From Rhizophagus irregularis (lineage: Eukaryota; Glomeromycota; Glomeromycetes; Glomerales; Glomeraceae): a stretch of DNA of 64,000 nucleotides. The notes under the pieces were generated by a model. The model made no database searches. It saw only the letters and a list, made by a program, of their open reading frames with translations, and was not told the origin of the DNA. The stretch covers positions 4,268,501 to 4,332,500 of the forward strand of contig NC_089444.1 in NCBI RefSeq assembly GCF_026210795.1, in the 5' to 3' direction. Each line of letters opens with the position of its first letter. Position 1 is the first letter of the stretch. Positions 46,535-57,566 of the stretch are shown one piece after another. The translations under genes were made by a program, and so were the position numbers.

Positions 46535-46690
46535 AAAACTGTACATGTACATGTACATGTACAGAGAAAGTGAACATTCACTATGGAAACTTTTTGCACT
46601 GAGTTTAACTGTGCTGCTCAAAAAGAATGTTAACTTGACAGATCATGAATAAATCAACATTTTTTAATAATATGTCGATCATTTTATTAA
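46535..46690. repeat. diverged copy of the 26935-27075 sequence
   Basis: Shares TATGGAAACTTTTTG, CACTGAGTT, TGTGCTGCT and GATCATGAA with 26935-27075 in the same orientation. Both copies begin near a GTACAGTACA/GTACATGTAC run, and a poly-A run of about 22 precedes this copy. Confidence 0.6.
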
Positions 46691-47640
46691 AATATGAAAA
46701 AATTGATTTTTTTAATTAAAAACGTCCAGCTTAACGTTTTTGTGATTAAAAAATCAAAAAAATTAATTTTTTTTTTTAATTAAAAACGTTCAGCTTGACG
46801 TTTTTGTAATTAAAAAATCAAAAAAATTAATTTTTTTTTTAATTAAAAACGTTCAGCTTGACGTTTTTGTAATTAAAAAATCAAAAATATTAATTTTTTT
46901 AATTAAAAACATCAGGCTTGATATTTTTGTGATTAAAAAATCAAAAAAAAAATCAATTTTAAAAACGTCAGGTTTAGCAATTGCAATTTGGCATCAGTTC
47001 AGGTTGTAACATCAATATAACCTGGATGACTAATATTATTATTTTATTAAAAAAACGTTGCAAAAACGTTTTTTCTATAAGATTGTATTAGAAAAAAACG
47101 TTTCGCAATGTTTTTTTTGATATTTTATTAAAAAACATTGCGAAAACGTTTTTTCTATAAGATTGTATTAGAAGAAAACGTTTTACAACGTTTTTTTTTG
47201 ATATTTTATTGAAAAACGTTGCGAAAACATTTTTCTATAACATTATATTAGAAAAAACGTTTTGCAACGTTTTTTTTGTCATTCTATTGAAAAACGTTGC
47301 GAAAACGTTTTTTCTATAGTATTATATTAGAAAAAACGTTTTGCAACATTTTTTTTGATATTTTATTGAAAAACGTTGCAAAAACGTTTTTTCTATAACA
47401 TTATATTAGAAAAAACGTTTTGCAACGTTTTTTTTGATATTTTATTGAAAAACGTTGCAAAAACGTTTTTTCTATAACATTATATTAGAAAAAAACGTTT
47501 TGCAACGTTTTTTTTGACATTCTATTGAAAAACGTTGCGATTTTGATATTTTATTGAAAAATGTTGCAAAAACGTTTTTTCATAATGTTATATTAGAAAA
47601 AACGTTGCAAAAACGTTTTTTCATAATGTTGGATTAAAAA
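46690..47640. repeat. two palindrome-rich tandem arrays
   Basis: 46700-46960: about four copies of a ~65-bp unit with AAAAACGTTCAGCTTGACG. 47040-47640: about seven copies of an ~80-bp unit with GAAAAACGTTGCGAAAACG and TTAGAAAAAACGTTTTGC; each unit can fold on itself. No coding. Confidence 0.85.
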
Positions 47641-49285
47641 AAACATTTCGCCCATTTGTTATTAAGCAATTTGATAATAAATAATGGGTTCACTCCTGTT
47701 TTAAATTGATTTAATAAAAAAATGTGTGAACCTGTTTGCCATTAAAAAATTTAATAATAAATAACAGGTTTGCACAGTTTTTAATTGATTTAATAATTAA
47801 ATAGTGCGAACCTGTTTTTTATTATCTAAATCACTTAACAAGAAATGGTTCACGTCATTTCTTTATTAAAACCATTGTGCATACCCATTATTTGTTATCA
47901 AATTACTAATCAAAAATAATGGGTTCGCACCATATTTATTATCAAATTGCTAATAATTTAATATGTAATAATGTGAACTTTTAAAACTTCAAAGATTATT
48001 AAAATTAATTTTAACCCTTACAATTTAAGGGATTGTTAAATAAATTATAATGTTTAAAAGCTCACTAACTTGTACTTAATTACCCTAGTTAATAAATCAT
48101 ATTAAATGTTACACAACATTAGTAATTAACATGGATTATAAGAAAACGTAAAGATCAGGTGCAGAGGCGCAGATGAATAACGCACAATTCAATAAAAGCT
48201 ATGAAAACAGGATTTAATGCAAGTTCTACTCGTCCAAAACGTGAAAGACCAATCATTAAGTAAATTATGCCAACCTAGAATCAATACACCTTCTAAATAT
48301 GAACACAAAGTGCTTAACACATTATTTGAAAATAAAACATCATTAAATTCTTTATAACTTACTTTAGCACCTCCCTCATCTGATATTCAATGATATTCCG
48401 ATCAATTTAAAAATAGGAAACTCAATGATTATTGCAAGTTGTCAAGTCAGATTAAACGTTTTTTTCACAAGTTACATATTATTCAATAATAGTAACAGTT
48501 TTCACTAACGCAAATCCTAAAAGAAAAAAAGTTCAATTCGATCTGAAAATAAAAAAATATGGAACATTAAAGATATGGAACAAACTCAAGTAGATGAAAA
48601 ATATGAAGATGCTACAGATACATCAAAAGTTATTTTGATAATGAAGAAATAGATGAGGTTAAGATAGAAGCGTGCATTGATTTAAAAAAATATTAAACGT
48701 TTGCTGCTATATTTAATTAATTCTACTAAAATAACAAGTGTTGAGAGAACATCCTTTCTCCTCCAAGTTTTTCATTAATGTCTTCTTTGGAGAAAATTCT
48801 CTATAATTGTCCGTTAGTATCATTAATATAAGTCAAAGACGAGCTCTTTGAGATGTGTAACTTTTTTTTCTAAGATACTTCAGAAAACAATTAGTCAACA
48901 TGAACATAACATACGAATTATTTAGGTACAAAACATCGCAAAGATATCCAAAAACATGATATTACATGGCAGTTTTGATGAGTTTGGGTTTAATGCTGAA
49001 ATGCTTCATAATAAATATCAAAAACTCAAATCAAATATTTGGGTATCATCCATTTGGTTGGAGCAAAAATATAGTCTAGAGCAATGATAAGTTAGTTTAT
49101 CAAAAGCCTAAAATTGAGTATAATTTTACATTTATTAAGCGGTCAAATAAACTTTAATGCAAAAAATTAGTTAAAACAAAAATAGAACTCATACATGGTA
49201 TATTAAAAATACATAGAGTATTCCTACTTTTCTCACGATTATTTCTAAAAAAGCATAAAAGCCCAAAAATATTTAAAATAATTTA
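47641..49285. other. region without a supported gene
   Basis: 47640-47960 holds repeated TTATTAATAAATAATGGGTT and GCGAACCTGTTT words in both orientations. 48120-49280 shows mixed composition and short broken frames on both strands, possibly an old pseudogene, but I recognise nothing. Confidence 0.4.
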
Positions 49286-50794
49286 TTAATTAATATGATC
49301 ATCTATACGATAATTAAATCTATTCCTCAAACATTCAAAATCTTTGATTACTTTATCATTTTTATATTTATTAATCAGTTTTAAATAATTCCCGCTTTCG
49401 TAAATAGGATCAATAGTAAATAGAGAAAGTGCACTTCTTCCTCTCCAATTTTCTAAGAATTCCTCCAGAATATCTAAAGAAAATTCGAATTTGTTACTAA
49501 ATCTAATTTCATTAAAATTAGGTGGTGCCGATCTAATTAATATATTTAATAATTCATCCCCATATTCCAAATTCTCTTCGTAAGTATCCTCATCGTTATC
49601 GAATATAACTATTAATAATGATTTTAAATTTTGACATCTTTTTAGTAGTTTTTCGAGTTCAATGAAATTCTCCTTTGTTGGTGAAATTAAAATTGACAAA
49701 TATTCAATTAAAGGACAATTTTTATAAACTTTACGAATAAAATTGAGAGAACTTTCATTAAAGTTATCGTTTTGAAGTTCAAAGTCGATAATGTCATGAG
49801 GTTTGAGTAAGATTTTTTTGATAAGCCCTCCACTATTTTCAATTAAACTAGAAGCTACATTTATCTCGTTATACTCTATATTAAGGATTTCAAGTTCGGG
49901 ATAAACCTGCTTTTTCAATGTTTTTAATTGTTCTTTACTAAGAAAAAGATTTTCACCAATTATTAATGTCTTTAGTTTATATAATTTTAGAAGTACCTCT
50001 AAGAAAAGTGGTTGATCATTATCTTCTACATAATAGAAATATATTCTTAAATAATTGAGACTTTCTGCTTTCTTTTCTAGAGCAAAAAAACTATCTTTAT
50101 AAAGATGTTCTGTAATAAAACTATTTAAAAAATCATCTATCCATTCAAAATGCTTTAAGTTCTTCTGGACTTCAATTAATTTAACAATCCCAGGATTAGG
50201 GCTGTAGTCTGTATTAATAACGACGAGTTTCTGTATACGTTGACAGAATTGGGATATTCCATAAAAGTATGAAGAATCAATGGATGTATCACATTTTAAT
50301 TCACAAAGTAAATCAAGACAATTCTTATTTTCTGGAAAGTAAAATATTTGATGTTCAATTGATCTCATATCTAAATATTTCAAATCTTGACATTTTTTCA
50401 TAAAGAAACAATAAAATTCTTGTTGTATAATAAATTTGTAATAATTTGATTTTGATCCAATAGAAATTATATTATTTATAGTACTTATGTTGATACTTCT
50501 GCAGAAGGATAAATAATCAAACATGATGGGTTTAACTATAATTGAAGGAGATCGGATTCTTTCCTCTGTTATGAATTTTTTAATATTATTAAAAAAATAG
50601 CTAGTAATAATGTTAAACAAATAACTTTTATTTCCATAATTGATATCACTATAGGACCAAGGATACCTCCATAAAATTGGAACGGCTGTTTCACACCAAA
50701 GTCTATTAACCATTAGACATGAGAAGAGGGATTTTGGATCATTTTGTAATTCTTCAAATATCAAGAAGAGAATGTCCTTATTGAGATTAGGCAT
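49286..50794 (-). CDS. F-box protein, leucine-rich C-terminal region
   Basis: Single-exon frame of 502 codons from ATG 50794 to TAA 49286. The N-terminal F-box is at residues 1-45: MPNLNKDILFLIFEEL, then a CLMVNRLWCETAVPILWRYP segment. The rest (about 60-500) is a series of irregular leucine/isoleucine-rich units (LKYLDMRSIEH, LKTLIIGENL, LEILNIEYNEI, LIEYLSILI, LKSLLIVIF) that resemble a degenerate LRR fold. F-box proteins bring substrates to SCF ubiquitin ligases through Skp1. Large families with this layout are typical of arbuscular mycorrhizal fungi. It has no stop, no frameshift and no intron, and is the best candidate host gene here. A partial copy of its 3' end lies 3.6 kb away (53,410-53,800). 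Confidence 0.9.
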   Translation of the reverse strand: MPNLNKDILFLIFEELQNDPKSLFSCLMVNRLWCETAVPILWRYPWSYSDINYGNKSYLFNIITSYFFNNIKKFITEERIRSPSIIVKPIMFDYLSFCRSINISTINNIISIGSKSNYYKFIIQQEFYCFFMKKCQDLKYLDMRSIEHQIFYFPENKNCLDLLCELKCDTSIDSSYFYGISQFCQRIQKLVVINTDYSPNPGIVKLIEVQKNLKHFEWIDDFLNSFITEHLYKDSFFALEKKAESLNYLRIYFYYVEDNDQPLFLEVLLKLYKLKTLIIGENLFLSKEQLKTLKKQVYPELEILNIEYNEINVASSLIENSGGLIKKILLKPHDIIDFELQNDNFNESSLNFIRKVYKNCPLIEYLSILISPTKENFIELEKLLKRCQNLKSLLIVIFDNDEDTYEENLEYGDELLNILIRSAPPNFNEIRFSNKFEFSLDILEEFLENWRGRSALSLFTIDPIYESGNYLKLINKYKNDKVIKDFECLRNRFNYRIDDHIN

Positions 50795-53400
50795 TTTATT
50801 TAAAAAACAAAAGAGAGGTTTAAAATAATTTTTTGAAAGTTAAAGATTTTTAGTCGAAGTAGAGCTATATTTATGTAATAAAATACCGGAATCGAGCTCC
50901 GCCAAATTTTCCAAATTAGATTATTCTGCGTGACCGTAAATTTTAATACAATAAGGTTTCACAACAACGAAAATAAATAGTAAACACTTGATCGGTATGA
51001 ATACGAAAAAAGGAAAGGCCAAAATTTTAAACATAGTAATGCCAGGACCATCCAAGGCATTAATTATAAACCGCAGCAATATATTTATTGTAGGTATATA
51101 ACACAATGTTTATTATTGCATAGTTCTTTGTAGATATTTTATTATTTTATAATTCGGGTAATAAACTCCCAATTCAACAGTCATATGTAACGTTTAGTGT
51201 TACATAGTTCTCTGTACTACATTTTTTATGATTTTTATAATTTTGGAAATAATTTTATTTATAGGTTTCTTAATGAAGATCATTTGTGTTGATCCAAATT
51301 GGAAATGTAATTTTACTTGAGAAATATTAAGTTTATGATGGCTAATAATAACATGAGACGGTTATTAGTGTTTCAAGACCGGTTTTCCGTCTCCGGTTTC
51401 AGACCAATTTAACCAGAGACTGGTTTGGAAAAATTCTCTGTAATAAGATTTTAAACCGGTTTGGCATGTCAGACCGGGTTTCAATCTACCTAAAAAGGAA
51501 ATATAAGTTAAACCGATCTTGGTTTCTTTAGGCCAAACCGGTTTGAAACCGGTTTTGAAGACCGGTCTATAGTTATTATGTACCTCCCCACTAGACCCCG
51601 GCCTTACAACATAAACAATATTTATATATCGTTACGTTACATTTATTCAGCACTGTACTTCTCAATACTTGGCCTGACGACCAGTCGACCGCCCCTGCCA
51701 TCGCCGAACAAGAGGCATTCATATAGAATTTTTTTCTTTTGCAAAATTTGTAGGATAGCGAAATAAATTTTGTGTTTTTAATTATTTATTTTAAGTTTTC
51801 GAATGAAACTTTTAAAACATACTGCAGGATTCCCAGTTTACGAGATCGGACCGGATTCCTACAAAATAGGAAAAAAAAAGTTAGTAAATAACAATTTTAA
51901 GATCAAAAAATTAGGTTACTTTTAGCAGTTGAAAAATTAAAAACAGTTAAAAATTTTTATTATTCTATGTATTTTTTTAATAAAAGTTATTTAAGATTTA
52001 AATTATCAGATCAACGAATTTTTCTATTCGCATAGATTTTACTAACTAAATTAATTTTTTTATTAGTAGGTTATTTTATTATTCCGATTTACTGTATAAC
52101 TAGACTAAAAAAATAAATAAATAAATGAAAGTATCCTATAGAATTGTATGATTTATTTTTTGTTTTAAAAAAATATGATTATTGTTTAAAAGATTATAAA
52201 ATTTCTTGCCATATTTAAATTATGTAGTAACTTTTACATCGATACATTGATATCGTTCATATAAAATAACTTATTAGAATTTTTTTATTAAGTCAGACTG
52301 ATTGTAAAAAAAATTGAATTAAATTGTGAAAATAATTTGTCTAAGATCTCTTTTTTCATTGGAAATTAAATTAAAAAATATAATCCACCTCTACGAAAAG
52401 TCACATGATTTGAATAATTAAAAAAGTTAAAAATTAATTATTGAAATTAATTTTTATATATATAAATATTAAAAAATGTAACAATAATATTATTATTTAT
52501 TAAATTAAATATATGTATAAAAACAATAAGAATTTTCTACTACTTAATTTACATAATATGTAATAACAATATTTTAATTTTAATACATCAATTTACATGG
52601 ATTCCCTGCGACAGACGCGTTCATCAATTATTGAATCCCATGATTTTATATGATGTCATATGACATCATAAAAGGGAGGAAAAATTTTTCTTTTTTCTTT
52701 TTGTAGAATACCGGCCAGGATACTTCCAAAATTTCTTCCTTTATGTTATTTTTTTTTGCAGTTTCTTTGGTACATCATTTTGGAGGACCTAAGTAAGTTT
52801 TTGAAAATGTCTCAATAACTTTCTTCAAAAACGGTTTATTGCATTTTTTTATAGAACTATCTTAAGGAATAGTACTATTATTAAGTACGTAAGTCCAAAT
52901 GACTTTAAATATATTGTTTCTTCCATTGGAATATTGATGATCATGTTAACGCAATTGAATTAGGTGACAAAATATTTGTTGTAATTTGTATTATTTCTTT
53001 TTTAAGTTATCTAAAAAAGAAGTCTCAAAATTAAAATGTCAAATGACTTTTTTTTTAAAAAAAAATAAAAAGAACTTAATCGAAGTTGGATAAACTTGCA
53101 ATTTCGTTCGTTATTTGAATTTTTTCAGATTTTATTAGCTTCTAATCTGCATTATTAAAAATTAAAATCATATTGTAAGCATGATAAAGTTAACATTCAG
53201 TTATACTTTATTTCTCTTTAAAAAAAAAAGAAACTTCATTCATTAAAATTCATTTGATTATATTTATTTACCCATTTATCTGTTGATTAATTTGTGATAA
53301 TACCTATAAAATTTTCATAATTGATAAAAATTGTCATTTTCAAAGTATGGCGACAGAAATTGTTTGACCTAAAATTATATACAAAAATAATTTTCCTATT
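50795..53400. other. intergenic, AT-rich, with a MITE-like repeat and isolated splice-like units
   Basis: 51340-51580 contains several ACCGGTTT/AAACCGGT words in both orientations, including AAGACCGGTTTT near 51380 and AACCGGTTTTGAAGACCGG near 51555, probably a small MITE. Single exon-like units with the micro-exon style occur at 51820-51870 (minus, TTTGTAG acceptor) and 52710-52790 (plus, TTTGTAG and TTTTGCAG acceptors, GTAAGT donor). No gene supported. Confidence 0.45.
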
Positions 53401-53409
53401 TTTTATAAC

Positions 53410-53800
53410 AGTATAACTCATACATGGTACAATTGGTACATACTACTTAGTATATTAAAAGTACATAGAGTAGAAATTTCTTACTTACTTACGATTAATT
53501 CATGATAATAATACAGTTAAAAGCCCAAAAATAATGTTTAAAATAATTTACTAATTCCATAATCATAACGAAAATCTTTGATTATCCTATTACTTTTATA
53601 TTTATTGATTATTTTGTATAATCCTCTCCTATGTAATTAGAATCAATAGTAAATATGGAAAGTGCACGTCTACCTAACAATTTTCTGAGAATTCCTTGAA
53701 TTTCCTACCAAATTGGTGCCGATCTAATTAATATTTTTAATAATCCCCCCCATATTTTAGTAAGTATCATCATAATTACTATTTAATATAACTATTAACA
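53410..53800 (-). pseudogene. fragment copied from the 3' end of the F-box gene
   Basis: Aligns with 49190-49620: shared blocks include ACTCATACATGGTA, AAAAGCCCAAAAATA, AAAATCTTTGATTA, AATAGTAAATA.GGAAAGTGCAC and GGTGCCGATCTAATTAATAT. It has many substitutions and deletions, and no long frame. It covers the last ~110 codons plus 3' flank. It breaks off at about 53,800, where unrelated sequence starts. Confidence 0.8.
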
Positions 53801-53842
53801 CCGCAGACGCCGCCGAATAGGATATATTTGGGGCTATCAAAT

Positions 53843-54482
53843 ATGACGACTAGGAATCAAAAATTGACGGAAAAGGCCCTTAAAGAAATGGTCGAAGGAA
53901 ATAGTCTGGCTGAAGAGGAAATCGTGAACATGATTAAGAAATGGCGAATCAGAGAAAAGGATGCATACTCAGAGGATAGTGATGAAAGCGAAGGAGATCT
54001 TGAGTTTAACATATTGGAAGAATAAATTAAATACGCTCATTATAAGGTACCGACAAACGAGGAGGATGATAAAATTCCAAAGTTAAGAGAGAAAATAACA
54101 GAGCTGGAAGAAATTTTTGAGGCAGTCAACAACGAGATAGAATGGGAGAAGAGAGAAGATACAAGCAGAAGCCGCAACTATAGTAAGGGTCGAAAACGGT
54201 TTCGATGCGAAGGATAAAAGTCAGGAATTTAAAAACTGGGTGATGAAGGAAAACAATTTTCTTCTCTTGGAACAGAAAATCATCAGTTTAGCGGAACAAA
54301 ATGAGATTCTGCAAGAATACACCACGCTCAACAATGATTTCCAAAAACGACTCGACGAAAACTATATGACCGATGAAAGAGAGATTGGAGAGAAACGACC
54401 GATATTGGAATCGCCATGCGCAGAAAATTCGAAACGGAAAGAAGAGAAGACGGAAAAGAAGAAGAAGAAGAAGGACCAATAA
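53843..54482 (+). pseudogene. coiled-coil protein fragment, frameshifted, probably transposon-derived
   Basis: ATG 53843 opens MTTRNQKLTEKALKEMVEGN and ends at 54023. The homologous-looking frame resumes near 54060 in another register and again at 54240-54482 (EQKIISLAEQNEILQEYTTL, ending in a run of KKK). The whole stretch is charged and helical, with higher GC than its surroundings. I recognise no family; transposon origin is inferred from position beside a Gypsy LTR and from decay. Confidence 0.4.
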
Positions 54483-54584
54483 GGTTAGGAAGAGGAAAAG
54501 TATAGCAATTTGCATTTGAATCGAAGTCACGTGATTTTACGTAAAAAATTATTCCGATAGAAAAATTCTGTTCACATTTCATAT

Positions 54585-55182
54585 TGTAACACCTGAGCCC
54601 ATAGAGAATTATGTTTGCCACCTCAGGTATTAACAAAATGACTCTTTATTAATAATATAAATAAATACAATAATATGCTTGGTTTAATAACATTAAATAA
54701 TAAAATAATTCATAACAAAATTCGTCCCCTTTTCTCTCAAAAGGTGATCTTCACGCCCTTTTATGTTTGTTTTTGTGTACTAAATTCATAATTTCAATTC
54801 ATGGATTTAAATTATTAAAGTATTTCCATTGTTTTAAAGTATTTCCATTATCTTAATTTTGTATCCATTTGATCATCATAAACTCCTGAATTATGATTTA
54901 TAATATTAACGTAGTGATCAACAAATTATTCACTTGACATCTCAGATCACTTGATTTCATTCAATTTAGTATCTTTCGGATCTTCATTTATCCTTAAATC
55001 TCGTGACTAATAGTTTATGGTCATCACGGACCAATCACCTCAATCCATGTGATTATTAGTTTAACGACTTCTCGGTCCAATTAAAATAAAAATAAAAATA
55101 AGTTAAAATTTTATACACTAAGACTAAATATAATACTGCGCCTCACAATTAATAAATTTACTAGATATACTACGGCATTACA
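54585..55182 (-). repeat. 3' LTR of the Gypsy element (598 bp)
   Basis: On the plus strand it starts TGTAACACC and ends GGCATTACA (imperfect TGTAA/TTACA ends). It directly adjoins the polypurine tract. The five bases before it are CATAT, a possible target duplication; the other flank is not visible. Boundaries are inferred from TG..CA and the PPT, without the partner LTR. Confidence 0.7.
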
Positions 55183-55197
55183 ACTATCCCCCGCATA
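55183..55197 (-). other. polypurine tract
   Basis: Minus strand reads ATGCGGGGGATAGT just before the LTR, the usual primer site for plus-strand DNA synthesis. Confidence 0.7.
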
Positions 55198-55218
55198 AAA
55201 ATTTAATGCCCACATTAA

Positions 55219-55287
55219 ATTTATTCTAAGAATCGAACTCGTGTCTCGAAGTGGTAGGTGCGAATTATACCACTAAATCAAACATGC
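55219..55287 (-). other. tRNA-Gly-like degenerate sequence
   Basis: Minus strand shows GCATG at the 5' end, then ATTTAGTGGTATAATTC (D-arm and box A of tRNA-Gly), CTACCAC where the anticodon loop would be (ACC), and GAGTTCGATTC (T-loop and box B) at the correct spacing. Anticodon and T stems and the acceptor end do not pair properly, so it is a relic rather than a working tRNA. It lies inside the element between the integrase stop and the PPT. Confidence 0.5.
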
Positions 55288-55519
55288 ATTGTCACTTGAC
55301 TCAGCTGCGTTTTAAATATTCCTTTTTGCTGCGTCTACATCTGCGGTTTATCATGTGTTTGTTAAGTCTACGGTTTTCCTGTACCGGATTTCACTTCGGT
55401 CTTTCTTAGGAAATTTTCATTAGTTTTTCCTATTTTCGAAAATTATTTTTATGTCATGTGATTTTATTTCACATGATTATAAATTATCTTTATTTTTCTA
55501 AGTCCATTGATGATAGTTA

Positions 55520-57301
55520 TCATTTACTCATCGGTGTATGGTAAGTCTTTAATAATTCTCCATTTACAGGTATCTTCTTGATGACACCTTTAATATTTTT
55601 AATTCTATAAGCTCCATTCGGTAGTATTTCATGAATGTAAAATGGTCCCAACCATTTTGATTCTAATTTTCCCGATAGTTGTTGTGCTTTGGCTTTATCA
55701 TAGAGTAGTATTTTATCTCCAATTCCAAAGGTGTGTTCTTTGATTATTTTTCTGTCATGATACTCTTTTTGTTTTGTTTGAGATTTCAGTATTTGTTCTT
55801 TGGCTTCATGTCGGATTTTTGGTAGTTCTTCTAATAATCCAACTATTCTATCACTTAGGTTAATTTCTTTGATATTTTCATCCATTATTGTCCGTACATT
55901 TCTTCCGTATGTTAAATAAAATGGTCGAATTCTTGTTGAACTATGCTTTTTATTTCGGTAAGCAAATAATATGGGTGCTATCCTTTGATCCCAATCATCT
56001 TTGGTTGATAATTTTGCTAATGCTTGACCTAATGTTCGGTTGAATCTTTCAACAAGTCCGTTTGTCTCTGGATGATAACTTGTAGAAAAATTCCATTTAA
56101 TTTTGAATTTTTCCATTAATTCCTTAATCATTTCATTATTGAAATGACTTCCTCTATCACTCAATATTTTCATTGGACATCCATGTCTACAAATGATGTC
56201 TTCATAAATAAATTTTGATACTTCTTTGGCAGTTGCTTCTTTTACTGCTTTGGCTTCTGGCCATTTTGTAAAATAATCCATTGCTACTATGATGTATTTA
56301 TTACCATTTGTTGTTGTGTTCAATGGTCCAACAAAGTCAATCCCGATTTGATACCATGGTTCTACTACTTTAATTGGGTGTAATTCATTTTTCCCTTGTG
56401 GTTTTCCTCTTCTTTGACATTCATCACATGTCCTTACATATCTTTCAACATCATTCAGCATATTTTCCCAATAATATTTATCTTTTAAATTATCATAAGT
56501 ACTTTTGATTCCCATATGTGCCGATAATTCATGACTGTGAGCTAAATATAGTGCTCCCATCTTTTCAAAGTCTTCTATTATTCTTATGTTTTTACCATTT
56601 TTCTCAATATGCTTTTTACCATCAGTTACTCTGATGTTATCCTTAATCTCAACATTTTTAACCTCTATTGGTGGTTTATCTCCATCTAATTCTATTACTT
56701 TATTATATACTCTTTCCCAATCTGTGTCATTATTCGATATTTTAATATTAGCATATTTTTCTCCTTCGTAAATATCTTGACATTCTTTAAATGATTTCAC
56801 CATCTCCATATATCTTTCTTCATCTAATAATGGATATGATGTTTTATGTCCTTGATCCTTTTTCGAATGTTCTCTACCTTTGTAATTTTCCCAACATTTT
56901 TCATTTTCTAAAAATATCACTATTGATTCATCAATTATCCTTTTGTTCCTAAATACTTCCTTTTCTAATAGGTGGTTCTCATATCTTGTTATGTATCCTC
57001 TGTCGAATGATGGTGTTTGTTGATAAAAGTACTCACTATAGGGACTTTTATCTAATATTAACCAATCCTCATTATCATGTTCTTCCATTCTCCTGTTGAT
57101 TTGTTTGACAACTTCCTTCCTGAATTCCCATTCTATACCTTTCTTTGGTATTTTATACTTATCATTGTCCTCTCTTCTCCTTTTAAAGGTGTTAAACCTC
57201 ACACTTTGTCCTACTTTTTCAAATTCTTTTATAAGTTTATTTACAATGAATGTTTTTCCAGTACCATCAACTCCACATATGATTATTATTTTAGGTCCCA
57301 T
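55520..57301 (-). CDS. thymidylate-kinase-like domain fused to Gypsy integrase
   Basis: 593 residues from ATG 57301. Residues 1-205 form a P-loop kinase: Walker A GVDGTGKT at 10-17, LILDKSPYSEYFYQQ at 81-95 (the DR-x-x-x-S motif of thymidylate/deoxynucleoside kinases, here DK), and a charged lid-like segment KKDQGHKTSYP at 147-157. After a linker comes the integrase: H257-x4-H262 and C292-x2-C295 zinc site, then the catalytic D322 (IDFVGPL), D382 (SDRGSHF) and E418 (NGLVERFN), with the 35-residue spacing between the last two. A C-terminal GPF-containing segment (WLGPFYIHEILPNGAYRI) follows at about 555-572. The integrase inserts the cDNA. The kinase part could phosphorylate dTMP or another deoxynucleotide for reverse transcription; that is inference. 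The start overlaps the preceding small frame by 11 nt. Confidence 0.88.
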   Translation of the reverse strand: MGPKIIIICGVDGTGKTFIVNKLIKEFEKVGQSVRFNTFKRRREDNDKYKIPKKGIEWEFRKEVVKQINRRMEEHDNEDWLILDKSPYSEYFYQQTPSFDRGYITRYENHLLEKEVFRNKRIIDESIVIFLENEKCWENYKGREHSKKDQGHKTSYPLLDEERYMEMVKSFKECQDIYEGEKYANIKISNNDTDWERVYNKVIELDGDKPPIEVKNVEIKDNIRVTDGKKHIEKNGKNIRIIEDFEKMGALYLAHSHELSAHMGIKSTYDNLKDKYYWENMLNDVERYVRTCDECQRRGKPQGKNELHPIKVVEPWYQIGIDFVGPLNTTTNGNKYIIVAMDYFTKWPEAKAVKEATAKEVSKFIYEDIICRHGCPMKILSDRGSHFNNEMIKELMEKFKIKWNFSTSYHPETNGLVERFNRTLGQALAKLSTKDDWDQRIAPILFAYRNKKHSSTRIRPFYLTYGRNVRTIMDENIKEINLSDRIVGLLEELPKIRHEAKEQILKSQTKQKEYHDRKIIKEHTFGIGDKILLYDKAKAQQLSGKLESKWLGPFYIHEILPNGAYRIKNIKGVIKKIPVNGELLKTYHTPMSK

Positions 57302-57530
57302 TTTTACATAATTCTGATAATTTTAGCTTGTTTACTTTACTTAATATCACCCCTATTTGTAATATTTCCTCTTGAGTTTCCAATATTAATGGTCTTTCTT
57401 CACTATCTTCAAAATTTTTGGCTTTGAATTTATAGTTATAATTTATCCTGTTTAATTCCTTTGTTATACCTTCTAAATTTTCGATTATATCCTTTATTTT
57501 ATGATTTGTATTTCTTACCACTTGTTCCAT
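57291..57530 (-). CDS. small frame between RNase H and kinase-integrase
   Basis: 79 codons, MEQVVRNTNHKIKDIIENLE to KLSELCKNGT. Predicted helical and charged. It starts 37 nt after the RT-RNase H stop and its end overlaps the kinase ATG (AAAATGGGACC..). Unknown function; it may be a linker of the polyprotein read after frameshifting, or a separate small protein. Confidence 0.45.
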   Translation of the reverse strand: MEQVVRNTNHKIKDIIENLEGITKELNRINYNYKFKAKNFEDSEERPLILETQEEILQIGVILSKVNKLKLSELCKNGT

Positions 57531-57566
57531 TTTTATTTTTGAAAAGTAACTCTTTTACCCATCTAT

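Noticed and set aside
26935-46690. Reading the two diverged direct repeats as LTRs of one element
   Set aside because: No TG..CA ends, primer site or coding domains of a retroelement between them apart from nested DNA transposons.
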